From positions 248,001-312,000 of the forward strand of contig JAOTOL010001173.1 in assembly GCA_034440575.1 (NCBI GenBank): a stretch of 64,000 bases of DNA, given 5' to 3'. Shown piece after piece: positions 33,248 to 49,106 of this stretch. Position 1 is the first letter of the stretch; every line of letters begins with the position of its first letter. The notes beneath the pieces are model-generated. The model searched no databases and was not told the DNA's origin. It saw only the letters and a program-made list of their open reading frames with translations. This DNA is from Imbricaverruca yamaguchii (Eukaryota > Arthropoda > Thecostraca > Neoverrucidae). A program made the position numbers and the translations under genes.

Positions 33248-33431
33248 ACGGGGCAGGGGTGGCCGAGTGGTTAAGGTGTTGGTCTCTGGGTGGCAAAGGC
33301 CCCGGGTTCGATACTCGCACAGCTCCTGACATTTCCCAATCCAGTAACGCACTGGCAAAGCAGTGCCGGTGGTGTCATTATCAGTGAATGTGCATAAAGT
33401 GTGTCGTGAAGTACCCAATAAACAAACAAGG
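33248..33431 (+). mobile_element. SINE family C, copy 1, with Leu/Ser-like tRNA head
   Basis: The head has A box TGGCCGAGTGGTTA and B box GGTTCGATACTC, typical of a long-variable-arm tRNA (Ser/Leu type). A body of about 110 bp ends in AATAAACAAACAAG. TSD GTGTAACAAG / GTGCAACAAG lies at 33238-33247 and 33432-33441. It sits just outside the TTAA-flanked element. Confidence 0.85.
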
Positions 33432-33441
33432 GTGCAACAAG

Positions 33442-34713
33442 GCACGCTTTTACACACACTTACCTCCAGATAGCAAGCAAATGGGTTATGTTTGTATATG
33501 CTAGGTTAGTCTAGGTTTTTAAGTTTAACAAATAATAGATAAGAAACCAAAATAATTGCTTTTTTCTTTGAAAGCAACTTACATTCGTTTAGGTTAGGTT
33601 GGGTTAGGTGTCTTTATTTTTTTTTAAATCAGGAATAGATTGTTTTACATTTTTAATAAAAGGAAATATTATCCAAAGTGAGGTTAAACTCCGTTTAGTT
33701 AGGTAATGTTGTATGAATGACAATATGAAAAATATTTCCTTTCATGCTATGTTACCTTTCTGACAGCTACATTTTTGGTGTTATTTTGCTCACAACCTGA
33801 AAAGTAAGCATTTTGACAGAAAATGAGTGGTTCCATCATCTCAGTCACCTTGATATACATTGCATTGCAATTATAAATTGCAAGGGTTCGTAAGGGACCT
33901 TAAAGCACAAATTTACCTATAATTGGCCCCTCCATGCATCATTCCCTCCGAATAGTTTTCAGAGGCCACTATGATGAGGCCATACGCTATAATGTGTGTG
34001 TGTGTGTGTTGCAATCACTCATGTTATTTGATCAACGTCCATTCTATCAAGTGAATTGGGCTTCATTTGCTCTCACATCATTCTATCACCTGGTTGGTTC
34101 TCCATATTCTCAAATTTCATGTCACCATAGGATGAGCTATGTGGCCTACCGAGGAGAGGCATGTATCTAGAGGTATGTTAGATTAGAGGAAAATAGCGTT
34201 ATCAAATCAGTAAGGCAGATAAGAGGAACTGGGAAGTGTACCTGAAGCACAATTTAAATGCATAGAGCAGCCACTACATCTGCTAATGAATAGTTGTCAC
34301 ACAGTATTTTGTGTGCAAGTTGAACAGAATATAACAGTGAAGTACAGCTAGATTGAAGTACGGCTAGCTGTAAGTTCAAAGGAGGTCGTGATCGGTTGTT
34401 TTACCGCCACGCCGCCACACCGCACCGACGAAGCCTTTGTGACCTTGAACGCTCCCGGCCTCCGCCAGGTCAGTCGATTTAGTTCACCCCTTAATTCCTA
34501 TATTTACCAACGGATTTCGATTGTGTGTTGCATAGAGTACGCTTATCGATTTTGAGCAGTCACAAGATTGCATTACAACATCGTCGCCCGTTTATAGGAT
34601 AACGTTTAAAAAACGGAAGTGGGCGGATTCCGTCCCCTCCTTCGGTAAGGATGTGGAATAGCCACTTATTATACCTACATCAATCCTGTAGCACTTCGGC
34701 AAAAAATGGAATG

Positions 34714-34717
<4 letters not shown>
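33442..34717. other. Gene-free stretch with a TTAGG-like run
   Basis: No gene is supported. At 33588-33608 four TTAGG units occur with one mismatch, the arthropod telomere word in a short interstitial form. A (TG)n run lies near 33990. Confidence 0.45.

Positions 34718-34785
<68 letters not shown>
34718..34785. repeat. (TA)n microsatellite
   Basis: About 33 TA units, followed by degenerate TA/TG repeats to 34810. Confidence 0.95.
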
Positions 34786-34789
<4 letters not shown>

Positions 34790-35412
34790 GTCTATATATA
34801 TGTATATATACTACCGGTGCGGGGGAACGTATCGGACACTGTGCCTCTCCACTGGACAAACAAGAGGGGCGTTTCACCCTTTGGTGAATTCGCTATTACT
34901 GCTTACTCTCACTATGTAACACAATGCTTAAAATAATAAATCTTTGATGTTAAGCGCTGCATTCTGACATGCGGGATACGTAGATGTATATTGATGGGTG
35001 TCGGTTATTTGGTTGAGTGTTTAAAGCTTAAGTTACGGTCACTACATCCGGACCACTTGGATCGAGCCGAGGATCTGGCGGGAGCATATTTTGACATTGT
35101 AACTGGGGAGAAACCTTGGCTTGTCACATGAAAGCTTGGGAATTTTAGGGGTGCATTCAGTACCTTCTCTACATCTCATTGGCAGATATTCGACCAGATT
35201 CACTTTTCCAAGTTTCTCATAGTCAGTTCCAGCAGATACGACATAGAGCCAGATGTTTGAACTTTCTAGCTTAAAGCTAGTAAATTTGAAGTACGAAATA
35301 CACTGAATATTGAACTGAAGTGGATGAAAATGACTTTAAAAAGTGACCGAAATCGAATATTTTTTTTGGGGGGAGGGGGCCTCGTATCCTCTTCAAGATG
35401 CTCAAACAATCT

Positions 35413-36000
35413 CTAACTCGTGGTTACACCCAGGTGTATGTACAAAGACTCCATAATACGGAGGTCGAGGATAGTATTACGCCGGGAGAAGATTGAAAAG
35501 TCGGCAATGGAGAAGTGTGTATCGCATGCAAAAGAGCCTTCTCTGACTGGTGACAGGTCGGGGTTGGGAAGGACACGCTGAGGGCGATCTGATCTCCCTA
35601 AATGATGTTGTGCCCCACAGTGTAGAGCATAGAGGGTACGCATAGTAGACCCCACGTACGATTCCTCACGTCGGGCACACCTGAAGTGATATACTACTGA
35701 GGAAAAACAACATTTAGGAATCTTGTTCTTATATCGAAAAAAAGGAGAATATTGTGGAAGAATTCATTAAGATGATCTTTGGGTTCCATGTAGGGGTAAA
35801 CGTTTGACAGTAATCGAAAAATTCAGACTTTAGATCATTATACTTTTGTCCCAAAAAATGAAGAACAAAGTACTTGAGCAGCCTTGGAACTGTAGGTATG
35901 AGAGTTTTCCTACTTAACTTGGAGTCCAACAACTTTCTAATGTACAAGTGTAACATTTGGGTTGGAAACGCATTGCACATAAAACGCTTTTTGAGTGGCG
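35413..36000 (-). pseudogene. Penelope-like element, C-terminal part with GIY-YIG (PLE2, left arm)
   Basis: The minus strand reads LYIRKLLDSKLSRKTLIPTV, then WNPKIILMN, then in a second frame YVGSTMRTLYAL and DLRIMESLYIHL. These are the finger/thumb-to-endonuclease region and the GIY-YIG nuclease of Penelope-like retroelements (YVG, the Arg of STMRTL, the Glu of LRIMESL). RT core is absent and the frame shifts at least once. It is mirrored by 44880-45650 on the other strand. Confidence 0.75.
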
Positions 36001-36239
36001 GCAGGGATTGATAATTGAAACGGTTCGTACTTCGTCTTGCATCCGTGTGTTTTCAGTCACGGTATGCATGGTGGATAACTTGGTGTTTTGTATCACCCTT
36101 GTTTTCTTGTTTTGCTCCGAAGATGTAACGCGAAGTAACGAAACGTTCAGTTCTAACAATATAGTTTTAAATGAGATCTCACAATCTATATAGCTCTATT
36201 AGCCATCTGGGTTATCTGGCTATGACTACGCTTTGGGCG

Positions 36240-37606
<1,367 letters not shown>

Positions 37607-37669
<63 letters not shown>
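37607..37669. repeat. (TA)n microsatellite
   Basis: About 31 pure TA units; the mirrored right-arm position (44780-44840) has a shorter TATA/CATA tract. Confidence 0.95.
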
Positions 37670-37674
<5 letters not shown>

Positions 37675-38006
37675 AATAATATCTGGAAAAGTTATACAAT
37701 AAGTGGCAAATAGAAAGAACCTATATTTCCACCACAAAGCACATCATCAACGTTTCGGCCACAGGCCATCTTCAAGATGACGTAACTGCAAAATTTAGAA
37801 ACTTTAAAAACTTGAAGCACGCAATCATGCATTTGAATTCTTGTGTCCAAAACGTGACACGTATTGCAACCTCTCGCTGGGCTGACGAACGACATAACGA
37901 CATTGCAAAATACTGCTTCGATGGCGAAAGGCAATATAGTACAATACAAAAACCATGGCTGGCCCTCGAGAATAAGTGACATCCAATACCATTCACATCA
38001 TCATGC

Positions 38007-38262
<256 letters not shown>

Positions 38263-39648
38263 CAAACTTTCTAGCCCGGATCAGATTCCCGCTGCACCTC
38301 TACCACATCGTCCCGCACCAGGTACGCCATTATTCTAGCTAGCTTGACAAATCCAGGTGAATTGTTGATACAATCCTCGGTATCGATAAATGCGGCCTCA
38401 ATAGCTTTCCTCCTAAATTTGTCATTTAATTGGGTTATTTCACAGGCACCATCCCACCGCGAAAGATGCCCCTCCTTCTCACCATGAACAACCAGTGCGC
38501 TCGACACCCTGCGGTACGTAAGGTCAGCCCTGTGTTCCTGTACCCGTTGTTGAAGAGAACGCCCTGTCTCACCAATATAGGGGGAGGGACTAAAAAACAG
38601 ACACCATCTCACCTACACGGTTTGACCGACACCATCTCGCCGACATGGATGATATCGGCAAACGCTGGCTCGATCTTCATAAAACCTACACCAAACGATC
38701 GCCAGTGTGCCAGAGGCGTGCGGTTTGGACTTTCGTGACCTTGGGTCAAAAGGTCAAAGGTCACCAAATCGAAGAAAAACAAAGTTTTGGAATTATAGAC
38801 ATGGTTCATCTCGGCAACCGCTGGCTCGATCTTAATGAAACCTTCACCGAACAAACGGCCGTGTGCCGGAGGCGTGCGGTTTGGACTTTCGTGACCTTAA
38901 GTCAGGTCGATGGCCACCAAATCGCAGTAAAACACAATTTTTTGGCTCACCGACATGACCGATCTCGGCAACCGCTAGCTCGACCTTAATGAAACCCTCT
39001 CCAAACGAACTAAAAAAGCATGTTTCGCTTACAGATCGCCGGACATCTCATGGCAGCGATAGTTTAGTATTCGCCTCGCTTGTACTATTGGCGTCACAAG
39101 TAGCTCGGCGGCAGTCAGGCTGGGCATCCTGGCACCTGGACATCCTGCATGGGTATAGGGGTGGTGGGAAGCATCATACCTACGCAGGATATTCAGATGC
39201 TGGGACGTTCAGCCTGGCTGCCAATCTATTTGTGAGATCAATGGCGCGTATGTGTTGTTGGAAGCAATATATATATACAGGATGTTGGTGTCAATACACC
39301 CAACCTGACTACCAAGCTATTTGTGACGCCAATCATACAACTGGCCTGAAAGTCCAACAACCCTTACTGCCCTAGTATTGGCCTGGGTGATAACCAACTA
39401 AACAGCAACAGCTTGTTATAAAACAGTTTTACCGGCAACTGAAGCATACGACTGCGCGTAGTTTTGCAATGAAGCATACGACGGCGTGTGGTTTTGCGAG
39501 ATTCGTATCTTAAAGTTTTTAGAAGCATCCGTCACGCACAACCGCTCAATTTCGGCTCACTCTGTTACACACCGCGGTAACATGATCAATTACGCGGTAA
39601 CGTGACCGGTAACGTAGGAAGGTCTCGAGCCGCGCACAACACGCATTG

Positions 39649-39715
39649 CTGATGATGATTATTGGGGTTTCAGAGTGCGTCAACCCATGTGGATTATATT
39701 GCACCCATATCAGAC
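39649..39715 (-). repeat. LINE 3'-end copy inside the Foldback-like element
   Basis: The minus strand reads TATGGGTGCAATATAATCC to GACGCAC...CCCCAATAATCATCATC. The stem GGGTGC/GCAC keeps pairing with changed bases against GGGCGC/GCGCCC of element 1. No TSD was found. Confidence 0.7.
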
Positions 39716-39889
39716 TAGCTTAGAAACGCGTCAGATTGTCACGTTCGGGTAAAACAGGTCTGGGGGAGTAAGATGTCACCTAGGCAGATGCATATATGAC
39801 TTGAAATCGTATCTCTGCGATGAAGGGAAAAACTGCTCTGTTGTATACAAATCGGGAATCGTTTCCAAGTAAGTCTATTAATCAGGGAT

Positions 39890-40040
39890 GCGGAGCCGAA
39901 GCCGGAGCCGGAGCCGGAGCCGCCGGAGCCAGAACATTTTGCCCGGAGCCGGAGCCGAAGCCGCAGCCGCCGGGAAATTTTACTCGGAGCCGGAGTCGGA
40001 GTCGAAGCCGTCAAAAGCAGGGCGGCTCCGGCTCCGAGAC
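39890..40040 (+). repeat. GAGCCG hexamer minisatellite, block 1
   Basis: Tandem GGAGCC/GAAGCC hexamers are interrupted by CAGAACATTTTGCCC and GGGAAATTTTACTC spacers. Block 2 is at 40600-40705 in the same orientation. Confidence 0.85.
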
Positions 40041-40599
40041 GGGTGAAATTAAACAAAATTAGCAAACGTGAAATGAACACAACACATTATACCTAGTATG
40101 GTATGGTATGGTATGAAAACGGATTTTTAAAAGCAAAAATGTTGAAATACGAGTAACATGTAGAAATATCATGAAATATTGGTAGAAGAACCAAAAACCA
40201 TATTCTAGCCTCAGTAGTCAATGCAATAGTTCCATGTTTAGTTTAGTTAAGTTCATTGTTTCCATCATCAACGGGTTGTTGTACCTTATTAGAGTTGAGG
40301 TCAAACATTACAATTTACAACAATGGTATTCCTTGGACCATTCACGGGATCGGGAGTGTTGTTGATTCGAGTCTCCCTTCTTCTGATTGCTCCAATACGG
40401 CACGAAACGAGCATCAGTTAACGAGGTCATAACGTCGAGACGTGATTTGGGCGGGTGCGGGTGTTTATTTAAAGATAGATACAGGGTTTATATGGGAAAG
40501 TTACTTATAATTGTCTGAAGTTGCGGATCTGTGTGGTCGCGGCTAGCTTTTTATATTCTCCTAGCACTTACTTAATGGATCGATCACGTTTGGTATGTA

Positions 40600-40800
40600 C
40601 AGAGCCGAAGCCGGAACCGCCGGAGCCGGTACATTTTTCCCGGAGCCGGAGCCGGAGCCGGAGCCGGAGTTGGAGCCGTAGCCGTCCAAAATTTTCCAGG
40701 CTCCGCATCCCTGCCACTAATATAATAGTATGCGCTTCATATCCGAAGTGCCGCCTGCGTTCTTCTGCATATGCTGGGCACGTTACCAGCACGTGATGCA
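40600..40800. repeat. GAGCCG minisatellite block 2 and a LINE ORF2 C-terminal scrap
   Basis: Bases 40603-40705 repeat the hexamer block (GGTACATTTTTCCC spacer). Bases 40735-40795 on the minus strand read CPAYAEERRRHFG, the conserved C-terminal zinc-like block of I-like LINE ORF2 (compare [13 protein letters not shown] in element 2). Confidence 0.65.
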
Positions 40801-42139
40801 GTCAGCGCGGCATTACACTACACGCATTTCGGCCTGTCGTCCCCGCACAGTACGTATCTATGTGTTGCTAGCGTGGTGAAGGTTTCACTGGAATCGACCC
40901 AGCGGTTACCGAGATCGGTCATGTCGGTGAGCCAAAAATTGGGTTTTCCTGCAATTTGGTGATCTTTGACCTGAACCAAGGTCACAAAAGTCCAAACCGC
41001 ACGCCTCCGGCACACGGCCGTTCGTTTGGCGAAGGTGTCATTAAGATCGAACCAGTGGTTGCCGAGATCAGCCATGTCTATAATTCCAAAACTTTGTTTT
41101 TCTTCGATTTGTTGACCTTAGACCTGACCCAAGGTCACGAAAGTCCAAACCGCACGCCTCTGGCACACTGGCGATAGTTTGGTGTAGGTTTCATGAAGAT
41201 CGAGCCAGCGTTTGCCGATATCATCCATGTCGGCGAGATGCTGTCGGTCAAACCGTGTCGGTGAGATGGTGACTGTTTTTTAGTCCCTCGCAATATAGGC
41301 CTTCCCACACCCACTGCATGGGATCCTGTATACCACAGAACGACGTTTGCTCTCTATAGGTTTAGGTATCGGTGCCCTGGCTATTAAGTCCCTGATTTTA
41401 CGTCCTGACGATTCAACTAACCTAATCCTGCCCCCCCCATGAACTTGGACATTCCTGCCGCGGTGTGGGAAGGAGGGACCACAATAAACTGATTGTTCCC
41501 CAATTCCCGCGGCCTGCTACCCCTCCTGTGGATCCTTAGAGGCTTCTCCTTCAGTTCGACGAGTATGTCATGAGGGTATTTTAGCCTTCTAAACGCATCT
41601 ATCAGAAGGTTAACCTCCCCATTGAGGCGATCTGGGTAGCAAATCCTGTAGGCTCGCAGGAAGAAGCCTATAACAACCCCTCTCTTAGACCTCATGGAAG
41701 GACCTGAATAGAAATGTACAATATCGTTTCTATTTGTTGGGTTACGGTAGACACTAAAAAGGATTTCATCATCAGTCCTATCTAACAGTATGTCCAAAAA
41801 TGGAAGTTTTCCGTTTCATTCCATCTCAGTGGTGAATTGTATGTGTGGATTGACATTGTTTAGTGCGTTCACGAGCGCATCAAGGTAAACATGTTGTGAT
41901 AACATAACAAAACAGTCATCGACATACCGGACCCAGAAACACTCGTTACCAACTATTGGGCGAAAGTAGTCAACCTCCAGCACCTCCATGAACAGGTTGG
42001 CTAATGCCGCACTCAGTTGAGAGCCCATCCCCAAACCCTCTATCTGCGTAATCTCTACCCCTCGAACTCAAAAGCACCGAATCTTACACAATGCTCAACT
42101 AGCTGGATGAAATCTCTTCTCGGCAAGGTCAAGGGCATC

Positions 42140-43953
42140 GTACCTGTGACACTGATGTGGAAAAAGGATTCAAGCAAGGTGTGGGGGCGTGTATGTTTGC
42201 GGTTGCTGATCTCGCACCATCAACTCTACCAAGAAGATATGTGACAGATCTGATCGAGCTGAAGCGGAACAAAGATATTGTGGTCACGAGCTCTGACAAA
42301 GGTGGCGGCGTTGTCGTGATGAATTCGGTGGACTACACTACCAAAATGCATAATCCTATTTCGGACGCGAATATCTACCAGACGTTGAGTGTTTGGTCCG
42401 TGAAAAAGGAGTCAGACAAATTTAATAAAGCGGTCAGACGGATTTTGAAGATGTCATCGAAGGGTAAGGGTATATTATATATCCTCGAGTAGAATCCAAG
42501 GTCACTCCGGATGCGGGGTCTGCTTAAGACGCATAAGCCAGGAATTCCTATGCGTATTACCACATCGGGTATAGGCAGCGCCCCACATCGTATTGCGAAG
42601 GTGTTGGCGCAACCTTTATCGGCCTCTCTAGGAGTAATCAGTGACAGTCATGTAAAAAATTCCGGGGACTTCTTAGACAGAGTGAAGCAGATATATGTTG
42701 GGGGGAAGAAGATGGCCAGCCTGGACGTGAAATCGTTGTTTATTAATGTGCCGATTACCGGGGCAATGGACGTAGCTAAACGTGTGCTAGACTTGACTGA
42801 TAATGACTTGCTGCCCTTGCCGAGAAGATATTTCATCCAGCTAGTTGAGCATTGTGTTAGATTCGGTGCTTTTGATTTCGAGGGGGTAGAGTTTAGGCAG
42901 ATAGAGGGGCTGCCGATGGGCTCTCAACTGAGTGCGGTATTAGCCAACCTGTTCATGGAGGTGCTGGAGGTTTACTACTTTCGCCCAATAGTTGGTAACG
43001 AGTGTTTCTGGGTCCGGTATGTCGATGACTGTTTTGTTATATTATCACAGCATGTTTACCTTGATGCGCTCGTGAACGCACTAAACAACGTCAATCCACA
43101 CATAGAATTCACCACTGAGATGGAACGAAACGGAAAACTTCCATTTTTTGGACATACTGTTAGATAGGACTAATGATGAAATCCTGTTTAGTGTCTACCG
43201 TAAGCCAACAAATAGAAACGATATTGTACATTTTTATTCAGGTCATTCCATGAGGTCTAAGAGAGGGGTTGTCTTAGGCTTCTTCCTGCCAGCCTACAGG
43301 ATTTGCTCCCCAGACCGCCTCAATGGGAGGTCAACTTTCTGATAGATGCGTTTAGAAGGCTAAAATACCCTCATGACATACTCGTCGAACTGAAGGAGAA
43401 GGCTCTGGAGATCCACAGGAGGGGTAGCAGGGCGCATGAAGTGGGGAACAATCAGTTTAGTGTGATCCCTCCTTCCCACACCGCGGCAGGAATGTTCAAG
43501 TTCATGGGGGGCAGGATAAGGTTAGTTGAATCGTCAAGACGTAAAATCAGGGACTTAATAGCCAGGGCACCGATACCTAAACCTATAGAGAGCAGACGTC
43601 GTTCTGTGGTATATAGGATCCCATGCAGTGGGTGTGGGAAGGCCTATATTGGTGAGCCAGGCCGTTCTCTTCCACAACGTGTACAGGAACACAGGGTGTC
43701 GAGCGCACTGGTTGTTTATGGTAAGAAGGAGGGGCATCTTCCGCGGTGGGATGGTGCCTGTGAAATAACCCAATTAAATGACAAATTTAGGAGGAAAGCT
43801 ATTGAGACCGCATTTATCGATACCGAGGATTGCATCAACAATTCACCTGTATTTTTCAAGCTAGCTAGAATGATGGCGTACCTGGTGCGGGACGATGTGG
43901 TGACGATGCGGGACGATGTGGTAGAGGTGCAGCGGGAATCTGATCCGGGCTAG
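42140..43953 (+). pseudogene. Penelope-like RT + GIY-YIG element (PLE1, right arm)
   Basis: The frame starts near 42140 without an ATG and reads SDKGGGVVVMNSVDYTTKM, GLLKTHKPGIPMR, SLDVKSLFINVP (Asp in LDV), MGSQLSAVLANLFMEV and YVDDCFV, the Penelope RT order. It continues to VYRIPCSGCGKAYIGE...QRVQEH, a GIY-YIG nuclease with its C-x2-C. It is broken by TAG at 42490-42492, an extra T near 43145-43150 and a lost base near 43330. Penelope RTs copy RNA at nicked chromosome ends or sites, and the GIY-YIG domain makes the nick. This copy is inactive but long; its C-terminal half is mirrored in the left arm. Confidence 0.92.
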
Positions 43954-43968
43954 ACAGTTTGTTCCACA

Positions 43969-45650
<1,682 letters not shown>

Positions 45651-48600
45651 CAAGGGTGTAACCACGCACCAGGGGGGGGGGGGGGCGGACAAGCTAAGGA
45701 CGCGGTACGCTTGAACAGCCTACCCCCCTTTCCTCCCAATACTCCTTGGATCTCAGCAACTTTTTTCGATGTAATTTGAAGCCACTTCAATTAAATGTTC
45801 AGTGTATTTCGTAGTTCATTTTTCAGGTTTCCCATTGTCAAAAATGATAGTTTGATGACTAAATGGTCCGCCAAAATTAGCAAGTTTCACTACTTATCAC
45901 TACCTATGAACATCTAGCGTTATGTCGTATGTGCTGGACCCGACTCCACGATCACCATAGAGCAATGCTGTAAGCATGTTAAACGTTGCCCTCTTGTAGC
46001 AGGAACATCAAATATTGGACGATGGTTTCATGGTAGCATATATGGACATACCTTTCCCATGCTTTCCTGTTTCATGGGCACATATTTCGATGCAAGGACA
46101 ACCAATGCGGATTAGGATGTGGCACTGAGGGGATGCACCTCCCCACGTGGAATGTGGCGTCCCCCATGCCAGGAAAAGACGTCCCTCATGCCAGGGAAGA
46201 CGTCCCTCTGAAAACGTTCCAGTGTACCTGCTCAAATTTTTCGACCGGAGGTAGCCCTATGAAATGAAAACGCACCCCCTTGGACGGAACGACCGAGTTT
46301 TTCAGGACGGTCCGAGTACATCCCGCTTCTTCGAGCTTCGCAACCAAAGGCACCCCCAGGTGCTTTCGCATTGGTGCCGCGCCAAAAAAAATGACACCCC
46401 TCCAGACAAGTGACCAGTGACAATTCCTCGATATATCCCGGAATATAGCATTGCTCTCTCGCGATTATGAACTCCGGCTAGTCAGAGAATTGTCCGCATT
46501 CATGTGTGGCTTCTCCTGCAAATTTGATAACTTCCGTTGGACCATTAAGTGGAAAGCAGACAAGTTGAAAATTGTATATATTTCATATGTCCCGAACAGC
46601 AATATAGCAGTGCAAATTAAAAACTAACGATGAGAGACCAGTCCGATCAGGTTATGAAGAATTTCTTGGGGGAGCCCCTAGTCTTATAGGATACGAGCAG
46701 GGGTGTCAATTTTTAAGAAAAAACATTGGGGGTGGGGGGAGCGTACTAGATCGACTAGAGGGGGCGAAGTGTACTAGATCGTCCCACCAAAAACTCATCG
46801 GATTTCGCCCACTATATTTTCAGACCTTACTAATTCTTATTTTTATTTCACGATGTGTATGTTAAATGCTTATTCAGCATCCTCACCAACAGGAAAAATC
46901 GTCCGGTAGCAGGTGAAGTTACATAAGCAAAAAAGCAGTGCACAGTGCATGTCAATACGAACTGTGAGTCATAGCATGCTACTACAGTATCATACAGTGG
47001 ACTCGGGTCCATCGTCATCGTCATCGTCAACGTCACAGTCACTCTCCCCTCACTCCACACACCAAGAAACACACAACGGCTTAAATGAAATATTTCTGCG
47101 CCGATTCGCAGGCTAAATGCAGATGTAAAAACACATCGGCATTCGTGGAGCATTGGAGCACAGCAGGCCTGAACTGTGATGGCGATGGGTGAGGGATTTC
47201 TTTGGTACCTAACATTAGAGAGGGATGAAGCCAAAGTTTTGGTGGTGCGAATTCAGGGCAGGGAAGGGGGCACAGCTTCCACAAAATCATAGGAATCGAA
47301 AACGATGTCCTCTGATCAAACATGTGCACTGATGCAGTCATCGTGATGGCCGAGTCTAGTCAGTCACCACACACGACACCAAGCAAACTAAAATGCACAC
47401 GGATCAGTCAACCCAATCGTCCTACGATTTGTTTTACAACAGTTTAAAAACTCCGCCCGTACCCAATGGCGCAGCCAAAAGCAAGAGTAGGAAACACTGG
47501 GTACATGCCTCTCCGGTAACGGCCATGGAGTCCGAAAAGCTCGACCGAAGAGATTCTCAAAGGTGTCATCTGACGGTTTTGAAATAGATATGTCGGCTCG
47601 AATGACTTTTTTTTTTGCTCTGGAGTCGGAAATAAAAAGTACAAAACTTCAGAAAGTAGGAATAATGTTACAAATCAAAACAGGGTTCAAATCGTTGGAA
47701 TTGGAATGGTCCACGCACCAGGTGTGTCGCAACAGGGGCATTTTTACTGCAGCCCTGTTAGTACTTGTAATCTTTTCCCTCCAAAAGGTTGAGTGCAGAG
47801 TTTTCTATACCTTTGGTGGTGGTTAGACCCACCATATTTTCCTTCTTGGCCTCTCAACAATTTGATTTATAATTGCCTTTAAATTCACTTGGGACGGATC
47901 AAGGAAGATAATATTCCCAAATCTCCAAAATGCCACCATTCGCAGTAGTTCCAGCATAGCAACACCAAATCCAGATCATACTGTTCTGTTATGAAATCAA
48001 ATAACTCTGCCTTCACAAATATTACCAAGGTCATGGTTATTAAACAGAGATCAGGTCAAAGTATCTCTTCTTATCGCAGTACGGGGAAGACTTTTCGTGT
48101 AGAACTTGATAAAATAATTATTTGGACATTCTGCTTTAAAATATGTGGCAAGGTTAATGATGTTAGGTCAGGTCAAGAATTGCGCACACTTTACAATGCC
48201 ATCTTTGTGTGGAGTTGAGATATTTGTGCGAGCCAGCTGCCTTGGCGACATTGCACCCGCAAGGTCGTCTAATACCGAATGCCACTGTTCCTTATGAATT
48301 GAACTTTTAATTCGGTTTTAGAGCCACCGAAGTAGTACATCAGGACATGGTGTGAATAAAGAATGATTCGAGGTGACTCGATTTCGTGTGACTGAACCTT
48401 ATTATATAAAACAAATATAAAGCATATAAAGAGCAAATGTAAAGATGTGCAAAATGTAGGACAATAGGAACACATTACATGTCGGTACATGTCAGTACCG
48501 GCAACCATTACCCTAGTGGAAATAAAGTCAGTCTCGCTGCTGGTAGAATTTGCTTTTCTGATGTCATTAATATCCATTGATTGAAATGCCCAACAAGAGC

Positions 48601-49106
48601 AGCTGTGTCTCAAGCAGATTCAATGTCCCTGACGAAGTGGGAAATGTTTATACATGGGTAGCATCGGTACCTATTTATGATAAGGGGAACGGAAGAATAC
48701 GAAGAAAGTGACAACCAATGCACACGAAACTGCTCGGAAAGATGATGCAAAGCCGTGACTAATCCCACACCGTTCACCATGACTGACCAGGGTCGTGGAG
48801 TACGTACCGTCTACCAGGGCTGGATTTATACTTTGCAATCCTGGATAATAAGAGGACAACTTCTGAGTGATGGAATACGAAGCGGATGTTTTCCTTCAAA
48901 CATTGGCATCAGAATCTCACTTTGAAGTTTCAGGTGAATCTTGAGCACTTTACCACAGGGCACAGGGTACATTGTCGAACAACACCATCACACGTCGAAA
49001 TTGAAAAAAAAAACATGGAGGAAACAACATGGAGGATAATTTTGGCGAAGAGGGCAATGCTATGAATGGCAAAGATCCAGGAAAAGGTCGTTTTTTTAGA
49101 CCCAGA
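45651..49106. other. Gene-free stretch
   Basis: A poly-C/G run at 45667-45683, a (TCATCG)n run at 47010-47030 and scattered unrelated ORFs are present. None has a recognisable domain, and no exon structure could be supported. Confidence 0.4.

Larger units (their letters stand above)
38582..41290. mobile_element. Foldback-like DNA element, 2.7 kb, long TIRs of 155-bp repeats
   Basis: A 9-bp TSD, CAATATAGG, lies at 38573-38581 and 41291-41299; the intact right-arm copy shows the uninterrupted site. The termini read GAGGGACTAAAAAACAG in inverted orientation. Each arm is about 430 bp (38582-39018 and about 40870-41290) and consists of about 2.5 units of 154-156 bp, with unit starts at 38642, 38798 and 38952, each holding CGCTGGCTCGATCTT and GGCGTGCGGTTTGG. 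The middle (39019-40869) has no transposase, so it is non-autonomous. The structure fits the Foldback/Galileo or MULE-foldback type. Confidence 0.85.
38271..42130 (-). pseudogene. Penelope-like RT + GIY-YIG fragment (PLE1, left arm, split)
   Basis: Reading down from 42130 the minus strand has RT motifs GSQLSAALANLFMEV and YVDDCFVM, then the thumb (LLDRTDDEILFSVYRNP), a linker, and RIPCSGCGKAYI of the GIY-YIG domain. At 41299 it is cut by a DNA element and resumes at 38572 with IGETGRSLQQRVQEH through to the stop near 38271. The copy begins inside the RT, so it is 5'-truncated relative to the right arm. A TGA replaces CGA near 41818, a C-to-T change at a CpG. It is inactive. Confidence 0.88.

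Noticed and set aside
33248..33330. Functional tRNA-Ser/Leu gene
   Set aside because: The head is followed by a SINE body and A-rich tail and has a TSD.
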